From Betaproteobacteria bacterium (GTDB lineage: Bacteria > Pseudomonadota > Gammaproteobacteria > Burkholderiales > CAIKXV01): a stretch of DNA of 6,842 nt. Of this stretch, positions 5,725 to 6,842 are shown in pieces. Location: the NCBI GenBank assembly GCA_947456915.1, contig CANGUQ010000204.1, forward strand, positions 1 to 6,842. Direction: 5' to 3'. The position numbers and the translations under genes were made by a program. A model generated the notes under the pieces. It was not told the DNA's origin. It saw only the letters and a list, made by a program, of their open reading frames with translations, and did not search any database. How positions within the stretch are numbered: the first letter of the stretch is position 1; the number at the start of each line of letters is the position of its first letter.

Positions 5725-6720
5725 TCAATCCGGCCGCAGACCGACCTGGCGCGCGATCTTGCCCCACACCTGCATCTCGCGCCGGATGAATGCAGCGAAC
5801 TCCGCCGGCGTGTCACCGACCGGGATCGCCCCCTGCGCGCCCAGCCGCTCGGTCAGATCGGGCAGCCGGACGATGCGCGCAACCTCGCGCCCGAGCCGGT
5901 CCAGCGCCGCGGGCGGAATCTTCGCCGGCGCGAACACCCCGTACCACTCGTAGGTGTCGTAGCCCGGCAGGCCGGACTCGGCGAAGGTGGGCATGTCGGG
6001 CATGCCCGGCGAGCGTCGGGCCGCGGTGGTGGCGATGGCACGCATCCGTCCCGCCTTCACGTGCGGCAGCAGTCCCGGCGGACCCGCCACCAGCAGCTGG
6101 ATGTTGCCAGCGATCAGATCGGCGATCGCCGGCGCACCGCCCTTGTACGGGATGAAGGTCACGTCGATGCCCGCGGCGACCTTCAGCATCTCGATCGACA
6201 GATGACCCGAGGTGAGCGCCCCCGGAACGCCGTAGTTGAGCACACCGGGCCGCGCCTTGGCGTGGGCGATCAGCTCCTTCAGACCGGTTGCCGGCACCGA
6301 CGGATGCACGACCAGCAGCCCGGGCACGATCGCCATGTTCGACACCGGCGTGAAGTCGCGCAGCGTGTCGTAGGGCAGGTTCTTCATCACGAACGGATTG
6401 ACCACGTGCGGCGTGAGCAGCGTGCCCACGGTGTGGCCGTCGGGCGCCGCGCGCGCGATGATCTCGCTCGCGATCACGAACGCGCCGCCCGGGCGGTTGT
6501 CCACCAGCACCGGCTGGGCGAGCGCCTCCGACAGCTTGCCGGCGACCAGGCGCGAGATCAGATCGTTGGTGCTGCCCGGAGGTACCGGCACGATCCAGCG
6601 CAGCGCGCGCGACGGAAACTCCTGCGCGTGCACCGGCAGCGTTCCCGCCAGAGCCGCCGCAGCGACTGCGACCGCCCGCAGGGCGGGCAACGGCCATCCG
6701 GCCTCCAGACGAACCCCCAT
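5725..6720 (-). CDS. Bug/TctC-family tripartite tricarboxylate receptor, 331 aa (receptor A)
   Basis: First gene of the minus-strand unit and a second periplasmic Bug/TctC receptor. Signal peptide: a short basic start, hydrophobic Ala/Val/Leu residues 17-30, and likely cleavage after VHA (A32). The mature protein starts QEFPSRALRWIV. Family blocks: LVDNRPGGAFVIASEIIAR, APDGHTVGTLL, LPYDTLRDFTPV, HPSVPATGLKELI, the IPYKGGAPAIADLIAGNIQL region, ESGLPGYDTYEWYGVFAPAK, and a C-terminal QVWGKIARQ. Odd: the first ligand loop reads PVPPGSTND (45-53) where receptor B and most relatives have PFPAGGxxD, and RPGGAFVIAS replaces the usual PGAGGNIGAE, so the pocket probably differs. The start is fixed by GAGGAGGAG just upstream. 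Upstream to the window edge the frame stays open but has no good start; I saw no convincing promoter there (a TACAGT at 6786-6781 lacks a matching -35). Confidence 0.93.
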   Translation of the reverse strand: MGVRLEAGWPLPALRAVAVAAAALAGTLPVHAQEFPSRALRWIVPVPPGSTNDLISRLVAGKLSEALAQPVLVDNRPGGAFVIASEIIARAAPDGHTVGTLLTPHVVNPFVMKNLPYDTLRDFTPVSNMAIVPGLLVVHPSVPATGLKELIAHAKARPGVLNYGVPGALTSGHLSIEMLKVAAGIDVTFIPYKGGAPAIADLIAGNIQLLVAGPPGLLPHVKAGRMRAIATTAARRSPGMPDMPTFAESGLPGYDTYEWYGVFAPAKIPPAALDRLGREVARIVRLPDLTERLGAQGAIPVGDTPAEFAAFIRREMQVWGKIARQVGLRPD

Positions 6721-6723
6721 CGA

Positions 6724-6732
6724 CTCCTCCTC
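6724..6732 (-). promoter_or_regulatory. Strong Shine-Dalgarno of receptor A
   Basis: GAGGAGGAG ends 3 nt before the ATG at 6720, with the AGGAGG core 5 nt away. It is by far the best ribosome binding site in the window, fits high expression of a periplasmic receptor, and supports this start as the beginning of the three-gene unit. Confidence 0.8.
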
Positions 6733-6842
6733 GCGCGAAGCGCAGCGGGCTTGTCGGATGCCGCTGTCGCCGAGGGTCGAACTGTAGCCGCTATTGGCTG
6801 CGGCGGGCAGGGTCGGCCGCTGCGGCTGCGCACCGCGCGCAC

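Noticed and set aside
3288..5816. 842-codon frame suggesting a fusion upstream of prpD-like gene 2
   Set aside because: The part beyond the ATG at 4718 is Arg-rich shadow of receptor B in another frame, and a good AAGGAG marks 4718 as the start.
4526..5953. 475-codon plus-strand open frame opposite receptor B
   Set aside because: Compositional shadow; the minus strand has a signal peptide and complete Bug/TctC motifs.
4721..6720. Recent tandem duplication giving the two Bug receptors
   Set aside because: They share family motifs and length, but loops and most residues differ, so they are old paralogues or separate acquisitions.
6733..6842. Tail of an upstream minus-strand gene ending at a TAG at 6793-6791
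   Set aside because: Only about 16 codons (ending ARRSQ) are visible before the window edge; too little to support a gene.

Overview
The window is GC-rich, gene-dense DNA from a proteobacterium, most likely a phototrophic betaproteobacterium of Burkholderiales type. Two signs point that way. The left edge carries the start of a gene that closely matches bacteriochlorophyll-type magnesium chelatase subunit I (bchI), and its promoter carries a TGT-N12-ACA palindrome, the form recognised by the photosynthesis repressor PpsR/CrtJ. The right half encodes two Bug/TctC-type periplasmic receptors, a family greatly expanded in Burkholderiales. The genus cannot be fixed from the sequence.

Layout from left to right. 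Positions 1-1024 (minus) hold bchI, running off the left edge and lacking only its last ~20-25 codons. Positions 1025-1267 are a divergent intergenic region with the bchI promoter, the PpsR-like site and two perfect palindromes. Positions 1268-3177 (plus) hold two genes overlapping by ATGA: an MmgE/PrpD-family protein (prpD-like gene 1) and a 153-residue protein of an uncharacterised small family that I tentatively associate with DUF6917. Positions 3178-3287 are a convergent junction rich in inverted repeats. Positions 3288-6720 (minus) hold a tight three-gene unit, transcribed right to left: Bug/TctC receptor A, Bug/TctC receptor B and a second MmgE/PrpD-family protein (prpD-like gene 2), with gaps of 5 and 2 nt. 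Positions 6721-6842 are leader sequence of that unit with a very strong ribosome binding site and no gene I can support.

How the genes may work together (inference). MmgE/PrpD enzymes dehydrate, decarboxylate or epimerise small di- and tricarboxylic acids, and Bug/TctC proteins bind such acids in the periplasm. The two convergent units therefore look like one carboxylate-handling locus: two receptors to capture substrate, two divergent PrpD-fold enzymes to convert it, and a small accessory protein tied to the first enzyme. No TctA/TctB or TRAP membrane subunits are present, so transport would rely on components elsewhere. The locus abuts what looks like the edge of a photosynthesis gene cluster.

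The long overlapping open frames on the opposite strands are side effects of the high GC content and are not annotated. I found no tRNA, rRNA, insertion sequence or CRISPR array.
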